The notes under the pieces: generated by a model
What the model was told of the DNA's origin: nothing
The model's database searches: none
Seen by the model: the letters and a program-made list of their open reading frames with translations, nothing else
NCBI GenBank assembly: GCA_021234155.1
Contig: JAJEKV010000022.1
Span: 10,418,837-10,482,836, forward strand
Length of the DNA stretch: 64,000 bases
Direction: 5' to 3'
Origin: Isoetes taiwanensis
Lineage: Eukaryota > Streptophyta > Lycopodiopsida > Isoetales > Isoetaceae
Translations under genes and position numbers: made by a program
Shown here: positions 20,930-33,262 of the stretch, piece by piece
How the letters are laid out: every line of letters begins with the position of its first letter
How positions within the stretch are numbered: the first letter of the stretch is position 1

Positions 20930-21815
20930 ACTAAGAATCTTCTTAGAATCTTCGCGTTTCAAGGAATCTATGGTAAGTTGAGGGAATCTAGGAGAATATT
21001 CATAGGATCTTAGAGAATCCAGAGGAATATCATGAGAATCTTAGAGAATCTATGGCAACTTTGAGAATGTAAGGGAATTTAAGGGAATCTTGATAAAATC
21101 TATAAGGACCTAGAGGAATCTTGAAGGAATATTGGGGAGTCTAGGGGAATCTTCATAGAATCTAGGGGAGCTAGAGGAATCTCAAGAGAATCTATATGAA
21201 TCTCACTCAAGTGATCCTTTGGGAATTTAGGAGAATATTCCTAAAATCTTTGAGAATTTAGATAATCTAGAAGAATCTAGGAGAATCTTCATAGAATCTT
21301 GGACAATCTAGAGGAATCTTGAGGTGTTCTTGTGGAATCTAGGGGAATTTTTAGAGAATCTAGAAGAATTTAAAGGAATCTTCATAAAATATTTAAGAAT
21401 CTATGGGAATCTAGATGGAATCTTGGAGAATCTAGGGGAATCTTAGTAAAATCTAGGGGAATCTCCATAGAATCTTAAGAATCTAGAAGAATCTTTGTAG
21501 AACTTTAAGAATATAAGAGAATCTTTGAGAATCTCAGAGAATCTAAGCGAATCTTAAGAGAGTCTATGGGAATCTTCCTAAAATTTTTGAGAATCTAAGT
21601 GAATCTCAATGGAATCTTAGAGAATCTAAGAGATTCTTCATAGAATCTTGAGGAATCTAGGAGAATCTTCATAGAATCTTGGGGAACCTAGAGGAATCAT
21701 GGGATAATCTTTGGAATCTAGGGGAATGTTAGGGAATCTTAAGAGAATCTATGGAAATCTAAGAGAATCTATGGGAACTTATATAGATTCTTGGAGAATC
21801 TAAGGGATATACATA
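20930..21815. repeat. GAATCTAGGG array, 10-bp period
   Basis: Nearly 900 bp of short units of the type GAATCTAGGGGAATCTTCATA. Successive GAA triplets are commonly exactly 10 bp apart (for example in 21050-21130 and 21420-21480), with phase shifts between blocks. No coding sequence is present. Confidence 0.85.
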
Positions 21816-21909
21816 AGAAAAATCTAAGAGCTATATCTCTGTATTTGGCTTCTAGTTGGATTTGTACAGTCCCTAAATCGTACAGGCCCTACATAGTACA
21901 AAGACTTGT

Positions 21910-21985
21910 ATATAGATATAGATATAGATATAGATATAGATATAGATATAGATATAGATATAGATATAGATATAGATATAGATAG
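21910..21985. repeat. (GATATA)n microsatellite
   Basis: About twelve uninterrupted GATATA units directly follow the GAATCTAGGG array. The predicted Tyr-Arg dipeptide frame is a shadow. Confidence 0.95.
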
Positions 21986-22077
21986 ATAAACACTTCAACA
22001 ACAACAAGTCACTTTTGTACTTATACTTCTAAATGATAAGTGTAATGCCTAGTCGCCTATTCAGATAGCCTTCTTTT

Positions 22078-22235
22078 ATATTATTATTATTAATTTTTCT
22101 TTTATTATTATTATTATTATTTATTGTTATTATTATGACAATGGTGATGCTTTTTATTCTCAATGTTATTATCATTGTTATTATTATTCTTATTGTTGTC
22201 GTCATCCTTGTCATCATCATTATTATTATTTATGA
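22078..22235. repeat. Imperfect (TTA/ATT)n tract
   Basis: Irregular runs of TTA, ATT and TCA triplets without a stable unit. It lies just beyond the 3' end of the minus-strand cysteine-rich gene. Confidence 0.85.
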
Positions 22236-22253
22236 TGTTTTGGCAGCTATGGT

Positions 22254-22669
22254 CTAATAAATACGGATATACCTCACGTCGCTCCTCTCCAATGAAAGGT
22301 GCATATATTGACAAGTTTGATTTGGGGCAGCAGAGCAACCCACGTTTATGGGAACCTCCAAGCAGTCAGTTCCATCGTCGGTGCTTAGGGAAGAACATGC
22401 ATTCCTGCTGCAACTCGTACTTACACAAGTCTGCAACAATGCTGCATTCAAGCATCTCATGTATTAGGCCTTTTACCATATAAAACCGATGATGGAACAG
22501 TCTATTACTTACCACAACGAGCTTTGTAATTGACCACAGCTTGATCTGCAATTTTCTTCACATTCTTTTCAGTTTCATCCAAGTATGAGTTCACGTAGGC
22601 ATCATCATCTCCTTTTACAAACCCGTGAAGAAAGAAGGCGCAGATGAACATAATCTTTAGTAACTCCAT
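22254..22669 (-). CDS. Putative secreted cysteine-rich protein, two exons
   Basis: Exon 1 (22669-22513) starts MELLKIMFICAFFLHGFVKG, a short charged N-region, hydrophobic core and Gly end typical of a signal peptide, followed by an acidic DDDAYVNSYLDE and NVKKIADQAVVNYKARC. A 71-bp intron (22512-22442) begins GTAAGT and ends ATGCAG. Exon 2 (22441-22254) continues in frame with ALLQTCVSTSCSRNAC, DDGTDCLEVP, NVGCSAAPNQTC and ends at TAG. The spliced product is 114 residues with seven cysteines after the signal (52, 58, 63, 68, 79, 88, 96), suggesting disulphides and export. The odd number could mean a further exon: AC|GTGAGG near the end of exon 2 is donor-like. An AT-rich TATA-like stretch lies about 55 bp upstream of the ATG. 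No family was recognised; role unknown. Confidence 0.5.
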
Positions 22670-23132
<463 letters not shown>

Positions 23133-23604
23133 TTTTAATATCCACGGGAAGCTGTAGCTTATGAAACACTTTGCAGCACATCGAGATGGGTCCTGCCCCA
23201 CCATTGTACATAGCTGAAGTGGGTCCTTCCCCCACGATTTCACAACAAGGCATTAAACCTATGGTAGAATAAAACATAGTGGTTTTCATGTCTAGTATGT
23301 GATTATTCATGTTGTTTTTCTGTTCTAGCATGGTTTATTATAACCCATAATAAATTAATACATGGTTTCTAGCATCAATGTTGGTCATTCATGTTGGTTT
23401 CTAACGTATCATGGTTTATTAAATCCATAGTGGATTGTACCATGGTCTTTCAACACCACTCTATGTATGACAATGGTAATTTATGTTGGTTCTTATTGTC
23501 ATATTGATAGGAGAAGTTGAAGTAGTTTATAGCATGGTAATTTTACCAATTTAAATGTCATGGTGGTTATTCATGCTAGTTTTATTCTTTTTATTTTTTT
23601 ATTT

Positions 23605-23790
23605 TGCCCCTAAGGGGGCAAGCCCTTACTCATGTGGGTTCTTGATATTGTAATTGTAATTGTAATTGTATTGAATCACGCCTGTTAGACCATCAGGTCC
23701 ATAGATATATTCTAGGTATATACTGGAATATACCTAGGATATGCCGGTAACTGCTTCAAACTTATTGCTCCCTGTAAATTGGCGGTCACC
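23605..23790 (+). repeat. Dispersed repeat, copy 2 (upstream of the DeSI-like exons)
   Basis: Matches copy 1 at 12376-12500 through 'ctcatgtgggtt', 'tacctaggatatg', 'actgcttcaaactta' and 'ggcggtcacc'. It has an extra internal piece with (TAATTG)n. It ends about 280 bp before the first recognised DeSI-like exon. Confidence 0.75.
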
Positions 23791-24068
23791 TACATTTTGG
23801 ATTGCGGATGTTGGAATCGGCTAACTGGCCAGCGATTATGTACTCAGTTCCAGACCTCTCAACATGATCGCCCAGATCTTGAATGCCTTCGGTTACGATA
23901 TGGTCTGGGCTTTCCTGGGCCCCGAATGGAGCACTGCTCAAAAAATCTCCAACACAGAGCTCCTCTCCACTGGAAGGTTTGGTGCAAAAATTATGGCATT
24001 TTATGCAGCATTTTGTTTTTAGACCTTTAGTACTTAGACCAGCAGTGTTGCTCATGTGTTGGCTGCAG

Positions 24069-24751
24069 CTCATGGAGTGGAGTATGGATATAGTGCACAT
24101 GATTATTCTTCTAGTGGCATGTTTGAGGTAGAACCGCACAATTGTCTGGGTTTTATGTACAGAAAAACCCTTCAGATAGACACAACTGACCTGAATGGCG
24201 CTGAGTGTAGGGAGTTTATTGAGGACCTTGCTAGAAACTATAATAGGGATTCTTATCACTTGATTGCGAAGAATTGCAACCATTTTAATAGTGATGTGTA
24301 CATGAGACTTATTGGTAAACCTATTCGTGGATGGGTAAACAGGCTTGCTAAGTTAGGTGAGCCTTTTGCTATTCAACGACGTCCCAAGTTTGTCATTTGG
24401 TTTTTTTTATTTTTGCTTCCTGCAGATTGCTATTTAGTTTCAAGCCTGATTGTCTTTCTGAATGTTTTATGTATGCAGGCCAGCTGTGTAAGTGTAACTG
24501 CTTACAGCCAGAAAGTTTGCAAGTGATAGCTGTCAAACACGCCTCAGAATATATTGAAGGTGCAACATAAGGTTTACATGTATAATTGAAAATGTTGATA
24601 TTGCATTTTCTTTGACCTTGAAGTGATATTTTCTGTAAGTTATTAAATACTTTCTTGTGGAATTGCAGATAGAAGTGAAGAAATAGACGAGGGAAGAGGC
24701 AGAGTAGAAATAATAGAAACTAGTTATGGTGCCCGGCGTTGCCGGGCGTAA
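24069..24751 (+). CDS. DeSI-like / PPPDE thiol peptidase, three 3' exons
   Basis: PPPDE (DeSI) peptidases remove SUMO or ubiquitin using a His/Cys pair. Exon A (24069-24356, after 'ggctgcag') reads HGVEYGYSAHDYSSSGMFEV, then REFIEDLARNY and YHLIAKNCNHFNSDV; the Cys of KNCNHF (24275-24277) is the catalytic one. It ends WVNRLAKL with a GTGAGC donor. Exon B (24479-24559, after TATGCAG) gives GQLCKCNCLQPESLQVIAVK, the usual tail of plant members. Exon C (24669-24751, after ATTGCAG) adds an acidic end EDRSEEIDEGRGRV and TAA. All three joins keep frame. The 5' exon(s) with YDLTP and the catalytic His were not found in the preceding 5 kb, so the gene is partial, divided by a large intron, or a fragment. 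Exon B could also run on to a TAA at 24568-24570. Confidence 0.8.
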
Positions 24752-26280
24752 ATGCAATTTTATTGTAGAATTATATGAATAAGATCTAGGATCTAAAAAC
24801 ATATATAGCGTTGTCAATGATGCTAATTAAGTTATTGTCCAAGATGGATGTCCACTTTATATACGTACATATCTGTAAGTTTGGTGTTTATGTGCGTATT
24901 ATTGTTGTGAGTAATACAACTTTGGCCAAGAATGTCGAATCATCATGAAATATTAAAATGCTTTAGGTTGTTATTGGTCATTGTTGTAGTGTAAAATGAC
25001 TCCATAAAGTAGTTCCAAAGGCACGTAACATGAATCATAATGGGCCATTATATTTTCAAATATCAAATTCAAATGTCACAATAATAATATGCATGCACCT
25101 ATGAAGGTGATCATTGTTGCGAAGCTTTCAATGTGATTTTGTAAATGTTCAAATTATAGTTGGTTGCATAGTTACGGGCCTGTTGTAGGCAATGATGAAG
25201 TTGTAGACATAGTTAAATACATATATGTTGATGCTAGATATATTGTATTGATCTAAACAGGTTGCATAAGAGTTAAAGAGTCCTTTGAAATAAGAAAATA
25301 AAGTGACGCTATTAGTTGCGTGTTTTTGCAATAAGAAAATAAAATGACCCTATTGGTTGGGGGCATTGCTGGGTGTATGTACAAATATATGTCCATGCGA
25401 GGCATTTGGTTGAATATGAGAAAGTGATGGTAGAGACGATGGACAAATTAAACATCAAAAAGTATTGAGATGAAGTTAGAATGTGCCATGTGAACAGGGT
25501 ATTAGCTAATGGCTATTGCTACACAAATTAATTATACATTTCAACCCGATGCTTTATGTTTGATACGCTCAAAAGATTTTGATGTTGAAGTATTGATTAG
25601 AGGTTATGCGAGATTTAGAAAATGTTATAACGAAAGAGGCATATATTAGATAATATCTTTGGAGAAGTGTGTTGATTGCAATGGGTTCAAACGACCTTGT
25701 TATTTACAACTAAAAGTGTGGCCTAGCATAATTGCATTATTGACTTGTGTACAGGTAAATGCCATAAGAACAATATGTTATGCTAGGGATGATGTGTTGT
25801 TAATGTCAATTTTGTACAAAAGCAATAAGCATATCAATGCTCGTTCTTAAAGCAATAATGCATCCCAACACCTTGGGTATAGCGGTGACATTCTAATTGT
25901 CTTATGCATGGATGTAATTGCTATATATGATATATGAACGGACAATAATAATAATGGAGTACAATTTGTGTCGGTCTCATTTGTTAGCAGCCATAAGAAA
26001 TCATAGGCTCTCAATAGTGGCAAGCTTTGTTTGTGCTAAGTGTGTCTAAAAGATGATATGATGCAACATAAAACCAATGGATAGAAGCAACCAGCCCATC
26101 AAATCAAAACCCATGCATCTTTGAGCAGAAGAACTTTAATTCCTTGTTTTTTATTGTGCTGTAAACGTAGTTAATCCATGGCCCTTATGAATCTTAGCAA
26201 CATGGCCTATTAATGTGTAGGATGTACAAAAGCCCACTACATCAAGATTATTGCCATCAATTATAAGTGTGGTAAATGTA
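24752..26280. other. AT-rich spacer
   Basis: No exon or RNA gene is supported; short ORFs at 25659-25850 and 25149-25331 look random. Confidence 0.4.
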
Positions 26281-26499
26281 AGATCTAGAAAAGGTTTCTA
26301 TAAGTAGAAAGTTTGGTTGAAAGTAGAAAGTGTTCCAACATATGAATGAATCTGCTATGCAAGAATACACTGGAAAAAAACAGAAAATATAAGAGCGAAG
26401 TTCTAGATGTAAATTCATCACGTTGTAGCATCAAATGATAAAATAATGTAACAACTATGGCAGAAGCAAACCTAGCATGTGTAAAATATGCTGCTCTAC

Positions 26500-29240
26500 A
26501 TTGTAACACCTCAGCAGTTGTCTAATCTGCTTTTGGCCTCAACTAAAAGTTGTGCTTTTGAACATCGATCATCGGGTGCAATAGTAATCTGATCTAGCTT
26601 TGAACACTGCAAAGGAAAATAACCTTGATAAAATCAACACGCAACTACTTCTAGAATTTGAGAAGATCTCTATCACACAATAGAAACTTACCAACTGCTA
26701 GTGCTCTAAAATTGGCAATGGAGCTATGCTGCAACACCAAAACAGTTATATCATTGCGAAATGAAAGCCTCTGTACCTATATATTCTAGAAGCCTATCAT
26801 GTTTAGAAAACAAAAATGGAAGTGGGTAGCATCCGTGACAATGGTCTTGAGGCCTGGCTAGAAATACATGCAATGAATAACGACCAACCAAAGCAAGTTG
26901 TCCAAAGCAACATGTCCTAAGAACTTTCTAGAAGACGAATCCAGCCAATCAAAAGCCCCACTATGTAAATTTCAAGCATTGTCAAATATGTTGACAGCCA
27001 AAAATGGTAGAATCAGAGGAAAGAAAAGGTCACATTTAGAATCTCCAAGAGAAGTATGAAAATTTGAATTGTAAGTTGTTTCAGGCAAACAAACACAAAT
27101 TGGAGTTAAAAGACCAAATTCGACCTCTGCAAAAACTGCTTGGTATACAGCAGACGATGAGTCTCAATGTTCAAAAACTTGGCTGCAATCTCAAAGACAT
27201 GTTTGGAATGGCTTTCTTTAAGAAATAGTACTGAAAAGAAATGCTTCAGAAAGTAGTTACGGATGACAATGCAATGCATACTGTAAGCCCAGGTGAGGTG
27301 ATTGTGAAGAATGAAAATGCAAAACAACCAAAGGGCCAATCGTAATTATAAACAAAACTTCCAAATACAGTAGCATGTGAATTAAAATGTTGTAAGATTC
27401 TAGTGCATGAAACGATGATTTAGAATATACATTATACTACAAAAAGATGATACAAAATACACATCCTATCTTCTGAAATCTTAAGTAACTTGTATCGGAA
27501 AACATGGAGGTTATAATGATCGCTTCTCATATGTGATGCAATAGCAGAATTGCAGACTGTTCAAACCCTGATCAGAAGCTAACCAAAAGCTTTTAGTAGC
27601 AGATGCCATGAGAACAACATATGAATGTTATTCCAAATTAATGACAACCAAATACGTTTTCCTAAAGATTCCAAGAAATAAACAAAGAGATGGAGTGCCC
27701 TTACCAGAAAAGAGGGCCAATTTTCAGTATGTCAAAACCGTTATGGAGCATTATGAGATGTTATTGATAGCTAGATATTCCACCATTAAGAAAAGATCAA
27801 GATGGAGTTTCTTTAAGTCATTGAAAAGAAATTAGGCCTGTAAAAGAAGCTGCAAACAGAGTTAGAATTTGCAGCAAGGATTTCAACAAAACAGAGAAGC
27901 ATTTGCATAGAAATGATGGTAGATTAGAAGCATTTGCATAGAAAATGATGGTGTAAATTAGAAACTAACAAAGCCGAGAAGCTTTTGAAATGCAATTTTT
28001 ACCGCTAACATTAGAAGCCATGACAATCGCTCGCCATAGAAAACCCAATGCGCTTCCAAAAACAATCCTCCTCAATATAGTCCGCTCAACGCTGTAAGGT
28101 TCTAGTGAATGAAACTACAAAATGCAAGAAAATTCAGAATACACATCCTATCTTTCAAAATATAAAATAACTTGTACCTGGAAGATTGTAGAGGTTATGA
28201 TGATTGCTTCTCGTATGTGATAAAATAGCAGGACTGCAGACTGTTCAAACCTTGATCAGAAGCTAACCAAAAGCTTTTAGTAGCAAATGCGATGAGAACA
28301 ACAAATGAATGCTATTCCAAATTAATGACAACCAAATACGTTTTCCTGAAGATCCCAAGAAACAAACAAAGAAATGGAGTGCCCTTACCAGAAAAAGAGC
28401 AGATTTTCAGTATGCCAAAGCCATTACGGAGCAATATGAGATGGTGTTGATAGCTAGACGTTCCACCATTGAGAAAGAGATCAAGATGGAGCAAATACAA
28501 AAGAAAAATGCTGCATGCACAGAAGATCTAAGAATATGAACTTGTCTGCATCTATGCTCTGATGCAACATCCAGCAATGTCACCATGCTCAACATCTGAG
28601 GCACAAAATCCTTATCCTATGCCACAACAAAGATAATATCTAGACCATGCTTTGCAACAAAGAACTAAATCTCTGCCTAAGCTGATGGTCTTAAATTTTC
28701 ATGCATTCTGTCAGCATGCAGAATGCAAGGTCTCATGTTATAAACTGGTGCTTCTGCCCATTTAAGAATGACCTTGGCAAATGCAGATAATATGATTCAA
28801 GTTGTAACAAATTATGAAATCGATAACAACTGAGCTAGCATGGATACCTTGTGTGATGGCCTTGTGAAACGTTGATCCAGCAGTCTCAATGATACATGTA
28901 AAGGCCAACCCACAAACTTTAGAGCAACACCCATCAAAGACAAAAAATGGGCATAGATATAAAAGAATGTTCTCACCTGTACAATTTGTGTAAGTAGTAA
29001 AAATGTGATCTCCCAATTTGAGCGACCAGAGGAGGAGCAGAAAGTTCCTATGGCAAAGAAACTATGAAAGGTTGTCATACCAACTGAAACTCAAAGCTTT
29101 AATCTGCATAAAATACGAAGCAATAAAAAGAAAATTGAGTTGCTTACCTAGAGTGATAGATGGTCTGCAACTGCTCAAAGAAACATTGCAATGAAATGCT
29201 CCTTATCAATACTGAGCAAAGCCAATGAGTCACACACCTG
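26500..29240 (-). pseudogene. Minus-strand exon-like pieces of an unknown gene
   Basis: The minus strand shows several donor-like sites (GTAAG at 26690, 27706, 28389 and 29147; GTGAG at 28976). Two pieces look coding. At 29237-29148, between ATGCAG and GTAAGC, it reads CDSLALLSIDKEHFIAMF, then with one frame change FEQLQTIYHS. At 29047-28977, between CCATAG and GTGAGA, it reads ELSAPPLVAQIGRSHFYYLH. A protein-coding gene that has decayed, or a spliced non-coding transcript, would both fit. I recognise no family. The piece around 27700 is duplicated around 28385. Confidence 0.3.
27365..28505. repeat. Two-copy direct duplication, period about 690 bp
   Basis: The segment 27365-27825 and that at 28090-28505 share, in order, 'acacatcctatctt', 'ggttat(a/g)atgat', 'gcagactgttcaaacc', 'gatcagaagctaaccaaaag', 'gacaaccaaatacgttttcc' and 'tggagtgcccttaccagaaa'. 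Identity is roughly 85-90 percent by eye. A second, smaller pair lies at 28725-28800 and 29345-29425 ('gctggtgcttctg(c/t)ccattta'). Confidence 0.85.
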
Positions 29241-32200
29241 CATGAGAGCAAAAATCAGAATAAGTCGTTCATTTAAAAGTAAAGAAACTCTCGTCCTTCT
29301 ATAGTAAGACATAGAAACAAAGAAATGAAGAAAATCTTGCAGCATGCAGAAAGCAATATCTCATGGTATAAGCTGGTGCTTCTGTCCATTTAAGAGAATG
29401 ATCTTGAAGAATGCAGATGGTATGATTCAAAGTGCCACATGGGCATAGGCTACGACAATCAATTTACCTAAATAGAAGAACAGAAGGACATCTCTTATGC
29501 CTCTGTTTGCTGGGCTCTTTGAATCCGGAAAAAATATATTTAATGAAGACATGTCAACAAAAGAAAAAGAATAATCGAAAGGTATGATGTGAGCATGAAA
29601 CAAATGAGCTTTGGCATCCATGCCGAACCAAATCGAAGCCCACACGGACCCAAATCAGAGTTGCATGCTATTGGGGCTCCGCAAAATCGGCTAAATACTC
29701 AACCGAACCTGGATCTTCTGCAGTCAAATTGTTCTTCCCACCGGCGCAGCTGTGAACCTATCCAAAACAAATAAGGCGTATCTCACTGTGGTGGCTTCCA
29801 TGCCATGTTTGCCGAAATGAGGAACGCAAGGGCAAGGATTAGGAATAGAAGCTGGATAAAAATTAGAAAAAATCAACTGGTGCATCCATGCCGAAATCCC
29901 TAAACCCACTCCTCGAAAGCATACGAAAAAAAAAAAAAAATTGTTTCCCACTTTTGGATTGACGCTAAACTTTTCCGGCAAAAAAAAAACCAACAATCTT
30001 AGGAAATCAATTAAAAAAAAATTTCAAAAACATTTTCGACCATACCAGAAAATCCCAAATTAACAAAGTAGATAGTAGAAATTGATAATGAGCTTCTACA
30101 TCTAATGTACCTTCTCAACCTTTGATGCAGCGGCCTAAAGAATTGCACTTGAAACATATTTTGGAATCTCTCTGAAAGATACTATGAATCATCAAACAAG
30201 ATAGCGACATTGATGCCAAGTATTGCTGACTATATATGGCCACGAATTATGTGATTTCACACATCTGGGCCTGGTTCATATCAATGTTTATAGGTTATTT
30301 GCACGGTGTATTTTATCGAGTGTTGTCTTGCGTTTTATGTACTTGGAGACATGAGAACAATGGTATATTTTATGCAGTGCTCTTTGAATTTTAGTACTTG
30401 GCAATATGGTTGAAGAAGTTAATCATGCGAAATATTTGGAAGTATGTGAAATGTAAGTTGAAGCAGTTGTGGTGTTGCTCTACTACAATTGCTTTGGGGA
30501 TTTCCTTCAAGCCAAAGCCTTCGAAGCTTGCTAGAGAAGCAGATGAGATTTATCTGTTTGGCCTCTATCAAGGCCTCTTCAAAATACTGCAATGCCCGCT
30601 CGAAGAGTTCTTAAACGCTTTGGATGGCTTGGTACTAGCATAAGAGATTGAAAAAGGTTGCAGTACTCCAACGTCGGGGATGGCAAGTGGAATGTAATAG
30701 ATCAAAATCTTCGTTTTACATGTTCCAGTCTATACAAGACGGACTTTTTTGCATAACAGATGCTTTCTATTTGTTCATTTTTATTGCTTATATTGTTTAA
30801 AAATCAAGGCATTGTTGTTTCTAGAGAGCTGGGACAGCATCCCACCTGATGCCAGACTTATGGCCTTCTCAAAAACTGGAAGGCTGGGAGGTCGATGAAA
30901 TTGTATGTACTTCTGAGACTTCTGCCCCTTCACCCTTATGTTGAACTATGTAGAACTATAGCATATCAGCAAAGATCTTCCTTGAGGTGATGGTTACCAG
31001 GTGGTCACTTCTATAGGGAAGACCCCACCATTTTGCATAATGCTTTGTTGTTTTTCACTTTCATTTCTGGTATCATCATGGATATCATTTGTGTCTTCTA
31101 AAAATATATTTTCTAATATTTATCCAGCTGGTAGACCATGCTCGAATGCATCTCGCTCTCGGATTTTGATGGGCCTAGCGAGCATGGTGGACTTTCTGTT
31201 CATATTGATGACGTATTTTGTGCTGATATTGAAGGTGGTTTTGCTGGTATTAGATGCTACTTTCTCTTTGAACACTTGCAATTACTATCAATGCAGTGAC
31301 ACCCACAATCTCTGTAGACTTTTACTATTGATTAGACTAAGCTTGGTTCATTTCTTCTGGAATCTGGTATTTTAAAACAACACATATATTTAGACATTGT
31401 GCTTTACAGCATTGACAAAATAATGCTTTTGGATGGTAATTGCCTATGCAGGTATTGTTGTGGACTTATTTTAGACACTGCTTTACAGAATAAGAATAAA
31501 AATAAGAATAAGAATAGATTTTTAGCGTCCACGGAGACCAATTGGCCTATGGGACCCAAACCAAAAAGAGAGTAGCAAGCCTATTATTGACAGGATTAAA
31601 AAACCCCCACCTCGAAGGGTTTTCGAGGGAAAAAACTTCGCAGTAATAAGTATGCTGGCACGCTGTACAATTGTCTAGGACAGTTCAATGCCGTCCCGTA
31701 GGACACAACTGAGTCCCGTAGGACGCTTAGGTTTCTTTTCCTCAAAAGCTCACAAGATTGATATCTTCCAATATATATTCTGGATAAATCCAAATTAGAT
31801 AGATCTGTAAATTTCCATCTGCAATTGTGCAGACAATAGAAGGGATCTGTTGGCTATATATGGCAGTAAATCCAATAAAATGGGCTATAAAATGATGCTA
31901 TCGTTCAGACCAGTTGTATGAACTGAACCGATCCTCGTGATTAAACATAATATACAATGGTTTACATCTCCGTCTATGTGCCTTTGTACCGAGCAAACTG
32001 TAATATATAAAGGTAAGAGGTTTGTTGTCTCCATTTAGCCTTCCTCTCTTCGCATTGTAATGTGCCATTCTGTAGTAGATTTTTTGCTTCAATGTTTGCT
32101 TCAAATCACTCTCGACAGAAGGAGTGTAGCTGAGTTGTAAATGCAATGTAATTACACTTTGTCATGATCTGACATGCCCAAAGGTCTGTGCTATTGACAG

Positions 32201-32930
32201 TAATGCTATGGCATCAGAACAAGGTAAATGACTGTATGTTCTCCATCATTTCTTATATTCTGGAGCCTTTTTCTTTAATTCTATATAACATATATTTTCT
32301 TGATTAAGGCATTATTATTTGGCCACTATAGCTACTATAGCTAAATATTTGATGCATGCAAATTCTGAGTGCGAAGGTGCTATTTGCAAAAGCTGACCTG
32401 CTTCATTTCTCACAAACATCATTAAGGTTCCATTTTTGTTTTGCATATGTAAATACTCTCTCTTCTTAAATTTGTGCCTTAGTTACTTTTTTTGCTAATT
32501 TTAAATGTTTCTTCCTCCACATCCAAGATTTTTTTTTTATTTTTTTTTATCATATGTACCTGCTTATCTCCAATGAATGTATGATACAAAGTGATATTGG
32601 TGTCTAATGATAACAATATAAACTTTCTTTGAGGTATTTGTTAACTATAAAGGTTGGTAAGTGGTGTTCAGTAAACTGGTAAAGGGGACACCATTGGAGC
32701 TATCTAAATGTGTAAAAGGGAACATTAAGTATAGCCAAAAAAAATGGAACCAATAGGATATTTTCCCCTTTCTCAAAAATTAAAGCACAAGCTGGTTAAA
32801 ATGAACCGTAATAATTTATTATGAAGGTTAGGGTTTTGACCATTAGATAGCAGCTGAGCCCGATTCCAAAGGCGGCATTGATGATCCTTTAATGCTCTGA
32901 TATTCTCTAAGATAATAACTAGATATTTGG
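29241..32930. other. Spacer with unassigned ORFs
   Basis: A 15-A run lies at about 29926-29940. A plus ORF at 30398-30643 contains LAREADEIYLFGLYQGLFK and a stretch at 30823-30895 reads ESWDSIPPDARLMAFSKTG; neither was assigned. An (AATAAG)n tract lies at 31487-31515. Confidence 0.3.
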
Positions 32931-32932
32931 CA

Positions 32933-33256
32933 ATGGGTTTTAATTCCGATGGCTGGTCCAGTAGCCAAACTTCTGAAGAAGAGTACACACCGGATATTGA
33001 AACAGAAAGAGAGCTCCTTTGGTGCCAAAATACAGTAAAACTTGAGAAGTTAAGGATGAATAGAAGAGGCGGTGGTCGCAATTATGAGTCCAAACGAAGC
33101 TTTGAAGGAAACAGGGGTGGTTTCATAGCTAAAAGGGGTAGCAGCTTTAATAGAAATCCACCAGGGTTTTACAAAAACAATAGCAATAATGAGCATTTCG
33201 TGCCCGAGACACAACCAACTGATGAAGATTTTGATTCGGATAATGAAGATTTACAG
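32933..33256 (+). CDS. Ser/Glu and RGG-rich exon, family unknown
   Basis: An ATG at 32933 opens MGFNSDGWSSSQTSEEEYTP, followed by LWCQNTVKLEKLRM, a basic Gly/Arg block (NRRGGGRNYESKRSFEGNRG) and an acidic end PTDEDFDSDNEDLQ. The frame ends at a textbook donor CAG|GTATAA, so this is probably one exon (108 codons, phase 0) of a longer protein. The RGG-like block is a feature of RNA-binding or disordered proteins, which is only a hint. No downstream exon was found by eye. An upstream TTG could extend it by two codons. Confidence 0.4.
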
Positions 33257-33262
33257 GTATAA

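Noticed and set aside
23779-24030. First exon of the DeSI-like gene in the sequence just before 24069
   Set aside because: None of its frames contains the YDLTP or catalytic-His phrases expected there.
30398-30643. Plus ORF with LAREADEIYLFGLYQGLFK as a gene
   Set aside because: Composition is plausible but there are no splice sites, homologous neighbours or recognised motifs.
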